A DNA stretch of 64,000 bases, from contig NW_026251394.1 in assembly GCF_025118155.1 (NCBI RefSeq), positions 310,001 through 374,000 on the forward strand. Direction: 5' to 3'. Positions 12,339 to 25,665 of this stretch are shown one piece after another. This stretch comes from Cokeromyces recurvatus (taxonomy: Eukaryota; Mucoromycota; Mucoromycetes; Mucorales; Mucoraceae). Below the pieces are notes generated by a model. It searched no databases, was not told where the DNA came from, and saw only the letters and a list, made by a program, of their open reading frames with translations. Within the stretch, counting starts at the first letter, position 1; the number at the start of each line of letters is the position of its first letter. Made by a program: the position numbers and the translations under genes.

Positions 12339-12915
12339 ATGGTAGATTTAACATATAAATTCGAAGCATTTAGCTTCAATGGCATTTGTCAAACAGTGGC
12401 TTTATCACTTTGTCCTTTAATTGGACAAGCCAATGGTATTGAGCCAGTCTGCTATTCTCGTAATATTGATTTAGCAGGAAACTTAATTTTTCAACCTGGT
12501 AATAACAAATGAATCGAACCTCTTTATTCTTTCTTTCTATCTACTACTTACTAAACGAGTCTATATTAGCTACCTTGGTTATCGATATTGTTGCTATTAT
12601 CATGACTGCTATTATGATTTATCATATTCGATCCAAATACACTGCAGTTGGTAAATAGTGTTTTAGTTTACTTTATTTTGGTGTGTGTGTCTCATCTTCT
12701 TTATTATCTTAGGTAGAAAAGAGATTGTTATGTTTTTTTATTTATACATGATTACAACCTTTCTTGAAATGTTACTTGTGACTGGGATTATACCTACTTC
12801 TTCACCTGTTTATCCCGTAAATAGAATAGAATAGAATAAGGCGAGGAGGAGGAGGAGGGGGAGTTTCTACATGTTATTAATAATGAATTCTTTCTCTCTC
12901 TCTCTCTTTTTTTTT

Positions 12916-12959
<44 letters not shown>

Positions 12960-13680
12960 TTTTAGTGGTTTACAGCTGTTCATATCGGATTAATATGTGC
13001 AACATTTTGGTGCTTATTATTGAATGGATTCGTTGGATTTCAGTTTGCTGAAGATGGTACACCTTTATCACTTTGGGTAAAGATGAATTTGATAAAAAAC
13101 AAACAAAAAATCAAACTTTTAACATTTTATTTAGTCGATTCGTATTAGTTCATTTGTTATATTTTTACTAGTTGGATTTATTGCTATTGCTACTTTTAAA
13201 CAAATTGGTCCCTTCACGTATACTTCGCCTAGTGCACTTTGGGCGTTTTATTTTATTATTAATGGTGTAGCCTTCATTATTTATGTGATATCACAAATTA
13301 TCTTGGTTGTGAATACATTAGATGATCGATGGCCGTTAGGAGATATCTTATTTGGTACAGCCTTTTTTGTAATTGGACAAGTGATTCTTTACATCTTTTC
13401 TGTTATCATTTGTGACCAAATTAAGCATTATATTGATGGTCTATTCTTTGGTTCTATATGTACTTTATTAGCGGTGATGATGGTCTATAAATATTGGGAT
13501 TCGATTACTAAAGAAGACCTTGAGTTCTCTGTAGGAGCAAAACAGAATGTTTGGGAAGTAAAAGAGTTATTGGCTGAGGATGAATTGGCTCAAAATTATC
13601 AACATCAGCAGCAGCAGCAGCAACAACAACAATATGGCGGTGGTCAACAACACTATCCTCAACAACAATACCCATATTAA
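12339..13680 (+). CDS. CHS7: Chitin synthase export chaperone (Chs7), 333 aa
   Basis: ER membrane chaperone needed for class IV (Chs3-type) chitin synthase to leave the ER, so it acts in cell-wall synthesis. Five exons (12339-12498, 12570-12650, 12713-12816, 12966-13076, 13135-13680) sum to 1002 nt. Family hallmarks are present in order: [99 protein letters not shown] and [21 protein letters not shown]. About seven transmembrane helices are expected. The C-terminus is an unusual Gln/Tyr/Pro-rich tail (QQQ runs, ending QQYPY). The third intron carries a T-run of about 40 nt before its acceptor. Very sure. Confidence 0.96.
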
Positions 13681-13784
13681 ATTAATCTGATTTTTAAAAT
13701 AAAAATAGGTTGTATTATTATGTAATAAAAATAATAATAATAATACAACAGCCCCTTTATTTTATTTATTTATTTACAATAATT

Positions 13785-13925
13785 ATGAATCAGCAACAAT
13801 TAACTAAAATCGAAATATCAAATACATTTAAAACATTATTACAAAAGAAATTTAATAAAGTAAAAGAAAGAAAGAAAGAAAGAAACAAAAAAAAAAAAAA
13901 AGGAACTTTTCTAAATTTTCAATTA

Positions 13926-13966
<41 letters not shown>

Positions 13967-15477
13967 ATGTATAGAATTGCTTTGACTGTAATTCAAAAGG
14001 ACCTACTTGGACTTCACTTGATTTTGGTATATTTATTTGTCAAGAATGTGCTGCTATTCATAGAAGTTTAGGTGTTCATATTAGTTTTGTCAAGTAAATA
14101 GGAGGAGTTTTTATATATATATATTCATCTCTTGTCTAATAAACAAACAGGTCAACCATTTTAGATGGCTGGACACGCCAGCAATTAAATACCATGATAT
14201 TAGGTGGAAATGCAAATGCTCGTGAAGCCCTGGGTGAAACAGTAGTTAATATGAAGGATTTAAAGTCAAAATATACAAGTAAAACTGCTTTATCATATAA
14301 GCATAAATTACGGAAAAGAGCTCATCAAGAAGAGTTGTCACAAGAGCAACAACAACAAGATCCTCAGCCACAAAATGATCTCATTCATCTTGAACCATCT
14401 CAACCATCGACAACTCCCATTTCTCTTCTTGATGAAGAATTAAATACTTTAGCATCTCCCGTTTTGAAAAAGACAAATGTCTTTGATGATTTAGATGTAT
14501 TTAAAAACTCGTCTCAGCCCATGACTACTTCATCTCTATTTGAAGAACACGTAGTATCCACGCAGACGAATCCTACACATAGTTCGGTTTTTGATGATCT
14601 TTTGTCTACTGTGACTTCAAACAATCATCCAGTGATAGATGACCTCTTGTTTTCTTCTAATTCGACATCCATTGTCAATGCAAACTCGATAACAAAAGAA
14701 GATCACCCTTCTTCTTCTAACAACAACAACAACAAAGCCATTGATGATTTCTTTGATCAATTTGAAAAAAAGACAAATCTAAAGGAAACACCAAAGCGAC
14801 CGATACAGTACAAAGCGCCCACAACGAAAAAATCAGGACATCAGCATAAACTAGGGGTACGTAGAGTAAAAGGGGATGTATTCCAACAACAAACAGAGCT
14901 AGCATTAAAAGAAGAAAGATGGAGAGAAGAAGGATTGAGAGAAGAAGAGATTGGAAGAGAAAGTCGAAATTTTATGCTGAGAAAGATGACAGAAAATGGA
15001 AAAGATGGAGTGATACCAAAATTACCAAAGCCAACATCATCTCGACTTGTCTATAAACCAGCAGAAGAGAAAGGGAAAGATGATCAAGAGGAGCGATTGG
15101 GAATGATGAAACTTCAAAGTGAGGGTAAAAAAAAGCAGGAAGTGGAAGAGGAAGATGAAGAGTATTATGCTCGTAATAAATTTGGTAATGCAAAGTCCAT
15201 TTCCTCTGATCAATACTTTGGTCGAGAAGAAGAAAAGATGGCAAGTAGTAGTAGTAGTAGTCCAGCTCGATTAGCCCAGTTTCAAGGATCACATAGTATT
15301 TCCTCAGATCAATACTTTGGTAGACCCTCATCTCAGCAACGTAATTCTTCTGTATCGAAAAAATTTTTGAAGGTAGCATCAAAGGGGGCAGCTAAGATAC
15401 AACAAATGTTAGCAGATATGGAGGTAAATTTAATTAGATGTAAATATGTACGAGTGGAGAAATTAATAATTTATTAG
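13785..15477 (+). CDS. GLO3: ArfGAP of the Glo3/ArfGAP2-3 type, 506 aa
   Basis: GTPase-activating protein for Arf1 on COPI vesicles. Exons 13785-13859, 13975-14093 and 14151-15477 join to 1521 nt. The zinc finger is complete (Cys27, Cys30, Cys47, Cys50 with C-x2-C-x16-C-x2-C spacing), followed by the catalytic arginine in IHRSLGVH (about Arg55) and [12 protein letters not shown]. The linker is Ser/Asp/Phe-rich (repeated VFDDL/DDLL), then comes a basic helix ([13 protein letters not shown]). Glo3-motif repeats occur twice as [10 protein letters not shown], which distinguishes it from Gcs1-type ArfGAPs. The final 18 codons after QQMLADME may be intronic, because a possible donor GTAAAT sits there. 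It is convergent with the orphan ORF at 15519. The first intron contains a T-run longer than 30 nt. Confidence 0.93.
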
Positions 15478-15518
15478 TAGTAGTAGTAGTGGTAGTATCA
15501 TCATCATTGTATTTTATT

Positions 15519-16094
15519 TTATTTTGGAAAATAAATCATATATGAATATAGCATATAATAAAACATTACTTTCTCATTATTGAATTGCGTTTTCGTCAAG
15601 GAGAGGCTCCAAGAGATAACAAATCGATGATTTTTCTTTTGATTAAAGAGATAACTGCTTAAGCCTGGAAATTGGTTTAAGTTTATAACTTTTTGTGTGT
15701 GTCCATTATGATGATCATTGCCTATTAATATCTGATTTCTAGCCACTTTACGATTCCCCTTCAAGATAAAATAGGCACAAAAACGAAAGCCATAGGTCCA
15801 ACGAAGATGAGTTACTTCTTGATCTAATTTGGAATCTTCATAAATGAGACGACGATAAAGAGCATCATGATCTAATCCATGTAAAGTTAAAAGATGATGA
15901 TATTGTTTGATCATCGTCTTTCTTCTGGGTATAAATGTCGTAAGTTTATTCTGTCTCCTTATCACATCTTGTCGTGAACAAGTGGCGTGTTTCGTTATCG
16001 TCTCTTCTTCTTTAAAAGACACATTTGATACTGGAGATATTGATTTCCATTTTTGATCTTTCTTTACTCTTATTTTAGAATTATTATTAGGCAT
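15519..16094 (-). CDS. Orphan protein, 191 aa
   Basis: Not recognised. Single uninterrupted frame from a good ATG, basic overall, with no signal peptide. The central part (TCSRQDVIRRQNKLTTFIPR, HHLLTLHGLDHDALYRRLIY, LRWTYGFRFCAYFILKGNRK) has a mixed composition typical of real helices, unlike random AT-rich frames nearby. The last 30 residues (VMFYYMLYSYMIYFPK) may simply be read-through sequence. It converges on GLO3 with about 40 bp between stops, a spacing common for compact fungal gene pairs. It could be a lineage-specific gene. Existence is moderately sure. Confidence 0.5.
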   Translation of the reverse strand: MPNNNSKIRVKKDQKWKSISPVSNVSFKEEETITKHATCSRQDVIRRQNKLTTFIPRRKTMIKQYHHLLTLHGLDHDALYRRLIYEDSKLDQEVTHLRWTYGFRFCAYFILKGNRKVARNQILIGNDHHNGHTQKVINLNQFPGLSSYLFNQKKNHRFVISWSLSLTKTQFNNEKVMFYYMLYSYMIYFPK

Positions 16095-17325
16095 GTATGT
16101 TGATATAATAATTCAAAGAGAGGAAAGAAAGAAAGAGAGAGAGAGAGGGAAATAAAATGAAAAAAGAATCAGATATTATACATGTCTGATAAATGATACC
16201 AAGTCTATATTTTATACATGTATAACAATTTTACTACACATCTCATTCAATCTACAGCAAATTTATTGTAACTTTGTAAGTGGATATGATCTTATTTGGA
16301 GGCCGTCATCTTGGACTATCCTTTTCTGATTTGAAATGCGGCGTTGGGATAGAATGACTGTAATTAAATTCAACCTTTAAAGCATATTGATTAGTCCACC
16401 AATCAACTATATTGCTGAGTTATTGTCAATTTTTATGCTAAAAATCAGTCACTACTACTTTGGTGAAAGGTAGAGGACATTTAATACATTACAAACTATT
16501 CATTGCCTTTATATGTCTTTTTTAAGGAAAAAAAAAGTGATGATTTTTTTAGGGCTCACTTTACAGTATATAAAAAGTTTGTAATAATAGATATCCAGTG
16601 TATGCTCTATCCTGGCCTTAAATGAGTGTTATTGTCGCTATTTATGAAACTATAGAAATTATTGATGCAAGGAAAGTATTTTTTTTTACTTACTACTTGT
16701 CTATTCGAAATAAACGATACAAAAATAATTACCTTTTTGTATTATAAAAAAAGTAAAAAAGATGAGGTAATTTCTTTTAAAACAGAAGGCTCTTGTTGTC
16801 TCGCCTTTTTTTTATTTTTTTTTCTTAGTGTAGATTTCTATATCGAATAAATAAAAAGAAGAAGAAAAAAACTTTAAAGAAGTTCTAATTTATATAAAAT
16901 GAAAACTATTCATCCTATTTTTTTTTATTTTATTTTTTGAAAAAAAGAAAAAAAAGAAAAAAGAGTCTTGCTGTTATAAAAGAGGGAATAGGAATGAGTT
17001 GTTGTCCTTATTCCACCAAAAAGAGTAAATCTTGTATTTTCTAATTTACATAATTTACTTTTGAAAGCAAATAATTAACACAAATACGCTTATTAAAGGT
17101 GCTTTTATCAATAATAATGATATAAAAAGAAAGAGTCTGTATTTTAATCTATAAAAGGATTTTCATATTAAAGCAAAGTTTTAAAACAATTCAATTTTTA
17201 GTGTACTTTTTTTTTTTTTTCCCTATTATTATTTGTTTTCGTCTTTTTTTTTCCTATTTATTTATTTATTCATTTATATAAGAATTTAAAAAAGAAAAGA
17301 AAAAAAAAAAGCTAATTGTATCAAA
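16095..17325. other. 1.2-kb spacer upstream of the PP2C gene
   Basis: Shared 5' region of two divergently transcribed genes. It contains GA-rich DNA (16115-16150) next to the orphan ORF and long T/A runs before the phosphatase ATG. The frame at 16662-16850 lacks coding character. No gene seen. Confidence 0.5.
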
Positions 17326-18687
17326 ATGGGACAAACATTATCAGAACCAATTACAGAAAAAAAGTCTTCTCAGGGAAATGACAAACGTGTCATGTATGGA
17401 TCTTCGTGTATGCAGGGATGGAGAACAAGTAAATTCTTTATAATTGTAGTTTCAAAATGACTTATTTGTTTAAAATGCACCTTTTTTTTTTTTGTTTTTT
17501 TTTGTTTTTGTTTTAATAGATATGGAAGATGCACACACAATTATCACATCATATGCAAATACAGGTGCAAGTTTTTTTGCTGTGTTTGATGGCCATGGAG
17601 GTACATAGTGAACTATCATTTAGTGTAACTCACAATCTTAAACATAGATGCATAGGTGATGCGGTAGCCAAATATTGTGGCACAGAGCTTTATAAGAAAA
17701 TTATGAATAATGCAGCATTTGACAAAGGCCGTTACAGGGATGCAATTCGAAGTGGATATTATGGTATTGATGAAGATTTAAAGAAAGGTAACTATTATCA
17801 CAGCCATTATATGTATGTATAGACTAAACAATAGAGTAGACAATAGATTTGATAATGATACCTCTGGATGTACAGCATTAGTCACACTGCTCACAAAAAA
17901 TAATGTATTATATGTTAGTAATGCAGGTGATTCTAGAGCTATCATTAGTACAAGAAATGGTAAAGCCATTCCTCTAACACAAGATCATAAACCAAAACTT
18001 CCAAAAGAAGAACAACGAATTCGAAAAGCTGGTGGCTTTGTAGAAAATGGACGTGTAAATGGTAAATCAAGAAGAAAAAAAAAACAAAATAAAATAAAAA
18101 AAACAAGGAAAGAGGATGGTTAAGATGTTGATATTGTTATAGGTAGCTTAGCTTTATCTAGAGCCATTGGTGATTTCGTTTTTAAATCAAATACCCAAAT
18201 TACACCTGATCAACAAGCAGTTACAGCAGAGCCTGATATAATTGAACATTTATTAACTGATCAAGATGAATTTGTTGTGATGGCATGTGATGGCATCTGG
18301 GATTGTCTATCTAATCAACAAGTGGTTGATTTTATTCGTTGTAAATTATGTGAACATAAGCTATTAGATACTATCTGTGAAGAATTAATAGATTATTGCC
18401 TTGCAGATCAAAGTAATGTAACAGGTATTGGCTGCGATAATATGACAGTCATTATTATAGCTTTCTTAAGAAAACGTAAGCCTCAAGATTGGTATGATTG
18501 GATGGCTTCAAAGACACCGCCTAAAATGCCGGCAAGAAAGACTATTTTAACATCAGCAGCAACAGCAGCAGCAGCAGCAGCAACAGTCAAAGAAAATATA
18601 AACACAGATAATAACGTGTCTCCTATTGTGTTATCTTCCTCTACAGCACCGTCATCAACAGCGACAACTGCTGCTTCTACAAAATAA
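17326..18687 (+). CDS. PP2C-family Ser/Thr phosphatase (Ptc2/3-like), 360 aa
   Basis: Mn/Mg-dependent protein phosphatase, typically a negative regulator of stress and checkpoint kinases. Five exons (17326-17428, 17520-17600, 17656-17787, 17840-18061, 18143-18687) join to 1083 nt. Motifs in order: GSSCMQGWRTNMEDAH (metal ligand), FFAVFDGHGG, SGCTALVTLL, LYVSNAGDSRA, LTQDHKP, GGFVENGRVNGSLALSRAIGDF, AEPDI, FVVMACDGIWDCLSNQQVVDF and GIGCDNMTVIII. All metal-binding acidic residues are present. The N-terminus MGQTLSEP is also the typical Ptc2/3 start and has Gly2, a possible myristoylation site (inference). The C-terminal 70 residues are Ala/Ser/Thr-rich low complexity. Very sure of family. Confidence 0.94.
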
Positions 18688-18766
18688 CGTATATACATAC
18701 ATGTATACATTTGTTTAATTTTGTTTGCTTTATTATATAGAATATTGTATATATAAAGAGTACATT

Positions 18767-19948
18767 TTATAATTTTAAAGCATTGCGACTTAATATTCGA
18801 ATATTGTTCACAAAAATTTCTATCATGTGTGTATATTGAGAAGGTTCTTTTTTGTCGTGCTTGCGTTTTTCAGCAGCTAATATCTTTGCATCTGCAAATT
18901 CAAGTTCTAATTCATGACGTATTTCAGGATCATTAGTGCCTCCTTTCACTTGAGTTAAATCAAATGCAATACCGCCATGTTGATAAGAGATACGATCTTT
19001 ATTACGTTCATAGACTGGTTTGGTAGTCGGTTTTGTACGAGGTATTTCAATATTAATTGATATTCTATAATCTAAAGGCTGATTAGGTGCATGAATGTTT
19101 AAATCAACAATACGTTTCTTTTCAATAATGCCATTAGGTATAATCTATTATTATAAAAAAGAAAAAGGAGAGAGAGAGTTTGAATATCTTCCTATAAATA
19201 GTATTTTTAAATAGAATATATTACCTGTCCAGTGGCTTGATCTGTAGTTACTCTCCATTTTCCTTTTGATCTGGGCATTTCATAAAAACGATCGGTTTCT
19301 ATAGTATGTTTATATTTAATACGTTCTCCCTATAATGTATAAAAGGGCGTTTGTTTTGTTTTGTTTTTTTTTTTAATTGAAATGGACTATAATGTAAACA
19401 AATAACTTTTTTTTTACAATACTTTGTATTCACGCGCTTGTGTTCGAGTCACCATATCATTAAGCATTTTATTAAAATGACGATGTTGTTCTAACGGCAT
19501 GTTTGATTCAAATCGATAGAATCTCATCTGATCCGATGGAATGACTAGTATAGAATAAAGATGAGATCATTAGATTGCATGTGAATTGAATCAACTTACT
19601 TGTTTCTGTGATGGCACCCATGTTTAACCTTTCCTTTGTAGCTTTATCAATGAATCGACCTAATTTAGCCTCGATCTAATAAGACATGAGCTTTGAGTTC
19701 AAAATAGATACAATGTCTTCATATACACATACTGCCCGACTACTTACCTCTACATTTTCTTGTTGACAATGAGTAGCAATAAGATCAGCAATATATTTCG
19801 TAATATCATCCAAGGGCCTTATATTCAAAATAGAAGGCTCCCTGTATGTAATAACCGGTTGTTGTTGCTGTACCTTTTTAGTAGGAGGTTCATTATTATT
19901 GGAAGAAGAAGATTCCAAGTCTTCTACTTTTCTCTTTTTTGACTCCAT
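18767..19948 (-). CDS. CET1: mRNA-capping RNA 5'-triphosphatase (Cet1-like), 293 aa
   Basis: Removes the gamma-phosphate of nascent pre-mRNA, the first step of cap synthesis, in the nucleus. Five exons (19948-19748, 19675-19600, 19544-19423, 19329-19225, 19144-18767) sum to 882 nt. The metal-dependent tunnel-family signatures are visible: the first ExExK-type strand (NVEIEAKLGRFID), central strands including RVTTDQATGQ and LDYRISINIEIP, the DRISYQHGGIAFDLTQV segment and the last ExE strand (RHELELEFAD). The N-terminus is short, basic and low complexity (MESKKRKVEDLE), likely a nuclear signal. The third intron uses the weaker donor GTATTG. It converges on the PP2C gene with 79 bp between stops. 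Gene name is by family; certainty of function is high. Confidence 0.92.
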
Positions 19949-19962
19949 TTTGATAATAAAAG

Positions 19963-20012
<50 letters not shown>

Positions 20013-20407
20013 AAAAGAAAAAGAAAAAAGAAATAAATATATTATATATTTCAGGAAAAAAAAATTACTTGATTAAATCCAGTTTTAATTTGAAATAAAT
20101 AAATAAAAAAAAAAAAAAGAAGAGATAAAAGAAGTGTATAAATATATATATATGTATATTATATTATATTATACTATATTATATATATAAGTGTGTGCGT
20201 GTGTGTGTGTGTGTGTATGTGTGTATGTGTGTGTGCGTGCGTGTGTGTGTATGTGTGTGTGTGTGTGTATATAAGTGTGTGTGTATAAGTATGAATTTGT
20301 TTATACATACACTTGTATATTTTTCCTTTGTTGATGATGATAATGATGATGTTTGTTGTTTGTCCCCTTTTTTTTTTTTTTTTTTATTTATTATTATAAT
20401 TTTTTTT
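19949..20407. other. Spacer with poly(A) and GT microsatellite
   Basis: Lies between the start of the capping triphosphatase gene and the end of RHO1. It contains an A-run (about 19970-20010) and a TG/GT microsatellite (about 20192-20286). The plus-strand frames here are products of the GT repeat and not genes. Confidence 0.6.
20192..20286. repeat. TG dinucleotide microsatellite
   Basis: About 95 bp of imperfect (TG)n with CG, TA and AA interruptions. It is a typical slippage-prone simple repeat and lies about 120 bp past the RHO1 stop. Confidence 0.85.
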
Positions 20408-21294
<887 letters not shown>

Positions 21295-21704
21295 CTAAAT
21301 AAATAAATAAATAAATGAAGAGAAAAAAAAAGAGAGAGAGAGAGAAAGAAAGAGATGAGAAATTACATCTTGTTTAATTTTTTTGTTTTTTATTTTCTTT
21401 TTACTTTAATATCTTATTGACTTTAATATAGATAAAAGGGAATATGTATGTAAATGATATTAATAAACAAGCAAACAAAAAAAAAAAAAAAAAAAAAAAA
21501 AAAAGAAATAAAAAAAGAAATAAAAAAAAAATGCTTTTTGGTCATTCAAAAATTTCTTTTTTAGAGAAAACTTCCGCTTTTCTAACTACGTTTAAATTTG
21601 AGTTAATTTATTCAGCTTTTTTTTTTAGCCAATGAGCTTGCATTATAGAAGAGGATATTGTTTTAGCCCTAGTCAGTTTATATTAAAGCAGGTAAAGGGT
21701 AATC

Positions 21705-21735
<31 letters not shown>

Positions 21736-23242
21736 CTAGGGCAAGGAGAAAGAAAGAAATAAAAGGGGGGGAGGGAAGAGAGATAGCAAGTATTGGATTA
21801 GAGAAAAAAAATAAAACTTTGTAGATATTTGCCACAATTATTGATATAGTAAAGGAATCCTTTTTTTTTTTTCCTGTTGCGATCAAATTGAATAGGAATA
21901 TTGATAGATAGAAATGATATTACCTTTTAGAAGCAAGTATTTGTTAAACAAGGAATTTTACTCTAGAAACATTCAATGCGTTCAAATAGATAAAATAATC
22001 ATACTCTTTTTCTTTTTTATTATATCCTTTAAGGATAGCAGTCTAAGAGTTCTTCATACTTTCAAAGCATCATTTGTACTGTAGAAATGAATCGTTACAG
22101 AATAGTAGCCAAGTTTAGAGAATATCATTAGATAAATTATGCGTGTAATAAAGGAGACAATGTGGCTATTGTTGTACACAACCTTGAATTAGTATACGCT
22201 TATAAAGTTCCTCATCCTATTTTATAGCTGGTAAACATTTCTTATTTTTTTCCTATTGTATCAATTCCATTTTATTACAAGTGTCGGTATATTTATTGGT
22301 AAAGTTTTTTTTTTCTTCCTTTTCCTGGTGATTGCGCTTTGAATGAGCAAAAAAGAAAAGAAAAAAAAAAGGAGGGGGATGCAAGTCATAGGTATGTGGT
22401 TTACGTCTTAACAGCAAGTTATTTTTTTTTAATAATAGAATGAGGGAAGGGTCATTTCTCATCAAACAATGAATGATATGTATTACTTGCTAGGTTATGC
22501 TGTAGAAATGTGTATAGGTGATCAGAAAAGCTTGGCTCTACGTCTACCCATATAATATAATTTCTAATCATGTATTAACGTGACTATAAATAATGCTTGT
22601 TAGATTATGAGCTGTATTCACATGTAAGTTATCAAATAGATTCGTTTTAATTTCGTAGCCAAGATATAATAGAGAATAAAGACAATTCATTCAAATATTA
22701 GAAGCGGGGCAAGCTTTGCTATACATACATACATATATCAGGTATCTCCATCAATTTCTTAATCAATAGAGTGTCCAACAGCTGCTAAAAGTCAATCTGC
22801 TCGTGGTCCCTATAGACAGGTTGAAGAAAAAAAAAGGGAAATACCAAGATCACTCATAATAACTACTACTTTAAAAGAACTTCTCATATCAACACAAAAG
22901 ACCAGGGAATTGTTCTTCATATAAAGCTTAATACAATAGGATATAAATTGGCTTTAAAAAAATTAAAAGCATAATGTCAATTGATTTCTCTTTTTTTTTT
23001 TTTCCTATCTGGAAAGACTCGATACCAGTCTTTAAACGATTCTTTTTTTATATATATATATTATTATTTAAGATTGACCTGAAGAAATACGATGAAGGGT
23101 GGTAGCATGCTACTAGACAACAATACAGATTTAGCTGAGTCTTAATTTTTAATGACAAATAGGAATCGAAAAAAAACTGACACTTTTCTTTTTATTTCTC
23201 CATTTTTTTTTCTAAAATATCTAGGGTGTCTCGATTACCGCC
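21295..23242. other. 1.9-kb divergent spacer between RHO1 and MDJ1
   Basis: Contains the promoters of two divergent genes. It shows a GA-rich block (21330-21355) next to RHO1, A- and T-runs (21480-21504, 21703-21730) and otherwise AT-rich unique DNA. Frames at 21444-21635, 21683-21886 and 22253-22465 are homopolymer-driven. No gene seen. Confidence 0.55.
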
Positions 23243-24967
23243 ATGTCAACATTATTCATAAGCACATCAAGGTTCATTAAGAATCCATTAAAGACCCTCA
23301 TTTCAGTTCAAACAACAAGGCCAGCATTAAATAAAGGTAAGTATACCATGGTTGAATTCATTCACTTTATAACTAAACTATAAAATAAACAAATGCGTAG
23401 CTGTCAAGTGTTGTTCAGCAGGCATTGCCCCTTCTATATATCAATGTCATCAACAGAAGGTAAATATATAAATATATATTTATGGATACGCCTTTTATTA
23501 TGATCAGGAATTGTATTTACAATAGCATTAGAGAACTTTTCATGCCTCTTCTATTATACAAAAACAAAAACAAGACCCTTATAAAGTATTGGGTGTATCT
23601 AACAGTGCTTCTCAAAATGAAATTAAAAAAGCTTATTACAAGGTAAAAAACAACAAACAAAAAAATTAATATATATTTATACAAATATTAATATATTTTA
23701 TTCTAGTTAGCAAAACAATATCATCCAGATACAAATAAAGATAAAGATGCTAGAGAGAAATTTGTTGAAATTCAGGAAGCTTATGAAATTTTATCAGATG
23801 AAGAAAAGCGTAAACAATATGATCAATTTGGACATGGATTTGAAGGTGGCATGGGTGGTGGCGGATTTTATGGCGATGATAGTAGTGGATTTACTGGAGG
23901 ATTTAATCCAAGTGACATTTTCGGTCAATTCTTTGGTGGAGGATTTGGCGGGGGATTTGGTGGAGGATTTGGTGGAGGAAGTGCAACGAATGGTGGTGAT
24001 ATTCAGGTATACCATACATATATGTATATATAATGTACTGTTATGAATTATTCTTTTTTTCTTAAAAAAAAATAAAAATGTAGGTGACTTTAACAATTGA
24101 TTTCATGGAAGCCATCAAGGGCGCAAAGAAAACTGTGACGGTGAATCGCATAACAACCTGTCGTACTTGTCATGGGTCAGGCTTAAAAGCAGGTAAAAAG
24201 AAGAATGAATGTAAAACCTGTCGTGGTACGGGTGTGCAATCGATGCAAATGGGTGGATATCATGTGCAATCGACGTGTACCGCTTGTGGTGGTGCTGGTT
24301 CATCAATTCCTTATGATGCTAAATGTCCTAGTTGTAATAGTCTTGGTAAAGTAAAAGAAAAGAAACAAGTCGAAGTAAAGATTCCTGCAGGTGTTGATAA
24401 TCAATCTGGACTCCGTGTACCTGGTGCTGGCGATGCACCATTAAAAGGAAATGGTCGTTATGGTGATTTACTTGTTTCATTAAATGTAAGTAGTAAATAG
24501 AATATAAAATTGAATAGTGTATTTATTTAACTGAGGAAAATTTTAATATTTAGATTTTACCTTCAAAAATATTTCGTAGACAAGGTACTGATATATTTTA
24601 TGATGCAAAAATTCCATTTTATAAAGCAATGCTGGGTGGTAAAATTAGAATCCCTACCATTGATGGTGATGTGGAGCTTAAAGTACCTGCTGGCTCACAG
24701 CCTGATGATAACATTGCTCTTCGTGGAAGAGGTATTCAACGTTTGGAAGGCTCATCCAGAGGAGATCAAATAGTTCAATTAAAGATTGAGTTCCCAAGGT
24801 AAACTAAACCTTCCTTTCTCTCCTTTTCTTTTTTCTATTTTTTTTTATCTAACCAACTCTATTCACTTTTAATTAAACATAGATCTTTACGTGGTAAACA
24901 AAAGGAAATTATAGAGAAATATGCAGCTTTAGTTGATGATGAATATAAGCCAAAGGATGAAAAATAA
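23243..24967 (+). CDS. MDJ1: Mitochondrial type I DnaJ chaperone (Mdj1-like), 431 aa
   Basis: Co-chaperone of mitochondrial Hsp70 in the matrix. Seven exons (23243-23336, 23401-23459, 23532-23642, 23707-24006, 24084-24485, 24554-24798, 24883-24967) join to 1296 nt. Residues 1-60 are basic and hydroxylated with few acids, a plausible presequence. The J-domain begins at DPYKVLGVS (about 66) with the HPD motif at about 94-96. A Gly/Phe linker ([10 protein letters not shown]) follows, then the zinc-binding region from about Cys214 with [24 protein letters not shown] and CPSCNSLG. The beta-sandwich C-terminal domain contains [11 protein letters not shown] and [11 protein letters not shown]. The fourth zinc motif lacks its usual first Gly. 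It is divergent from RHO1. Very sure of family; mitochondrial location is inferred from the N-terminus and similarity. Confidence 0.94.
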
Positions 24968-25159
24968 TACCTTTTTATACATATATATATATATATAAAA
25001 TTCTTTTTCTTAGAGTATATTTTTATTATTGAGAGTAGTGTTTCAACTTGAAAGTACATTCTTATGTTATTGTGAGAATAAGCTACACATATAAATATAA
25101 AGACTATCATTATGTGAAACTTGCTTTCTTTTTTTTTATACAAACGAAGCTTTTAGACG

Positions 25160-25195
<36 letters not shown>

Positions 25196-25665
25196 CAAAA
25201 GTATGCAAAATACGTCATGGATATGGTTTTATAGGATATATTTTAGGTGTAGATCATAGTAATTCATTATTTTAAATGATTTCTTCTAGAACAACAACCA
25301 ATGATAATAATGACTGAACAATTGAGTCCGTGTTGTACTATTCCTTTCTTTTTTTTTTTTTTTTTGCCCACTCAAACCTTTTCAGTTATATTGACGAGAG
25401 TATTTTGTTTATTTCGCCATTTCAATTAAATATTATTGGCTAGGAAGCGTATCTCTACGCTATACTTTTTTTTTTTTTTTTTTTTTTTTCAAAGTTGAGG
25501 GATAAAGAGAGAGAGAGAAAAAAAAACAAGGGATTCATAATAAGAGATAACAGTGACAAGGAATAAAAGACTATAAATACTTCTTTTTTTTTGTATAATA
25601 TAACATTCTTCTTTTCATACATACAAATTTATTTATTTATTTATTAATTTATTTTTTTACAATAA
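24968..25665. other. Spacer between MDJ1 and PAPS reductase
   Basis: AT-rich, with an A-run at about 25160-25194 and T-runs near 25350 and 25470. The frames in it are homopolymer artefacts. It ends in the PAPS reductase promoter. Confidence 0.5.
25572..25579 (+). promoter_or_regulatory. Possible TATA box of PAPS reductase
   Basis: TATAAATA lies 94 bp before the ATG, followed by a T-rich leader. Position and sequence fit a core promoter, but the surrounding DNA is AT-rich enough for chance matches. Confidence 0.35.
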
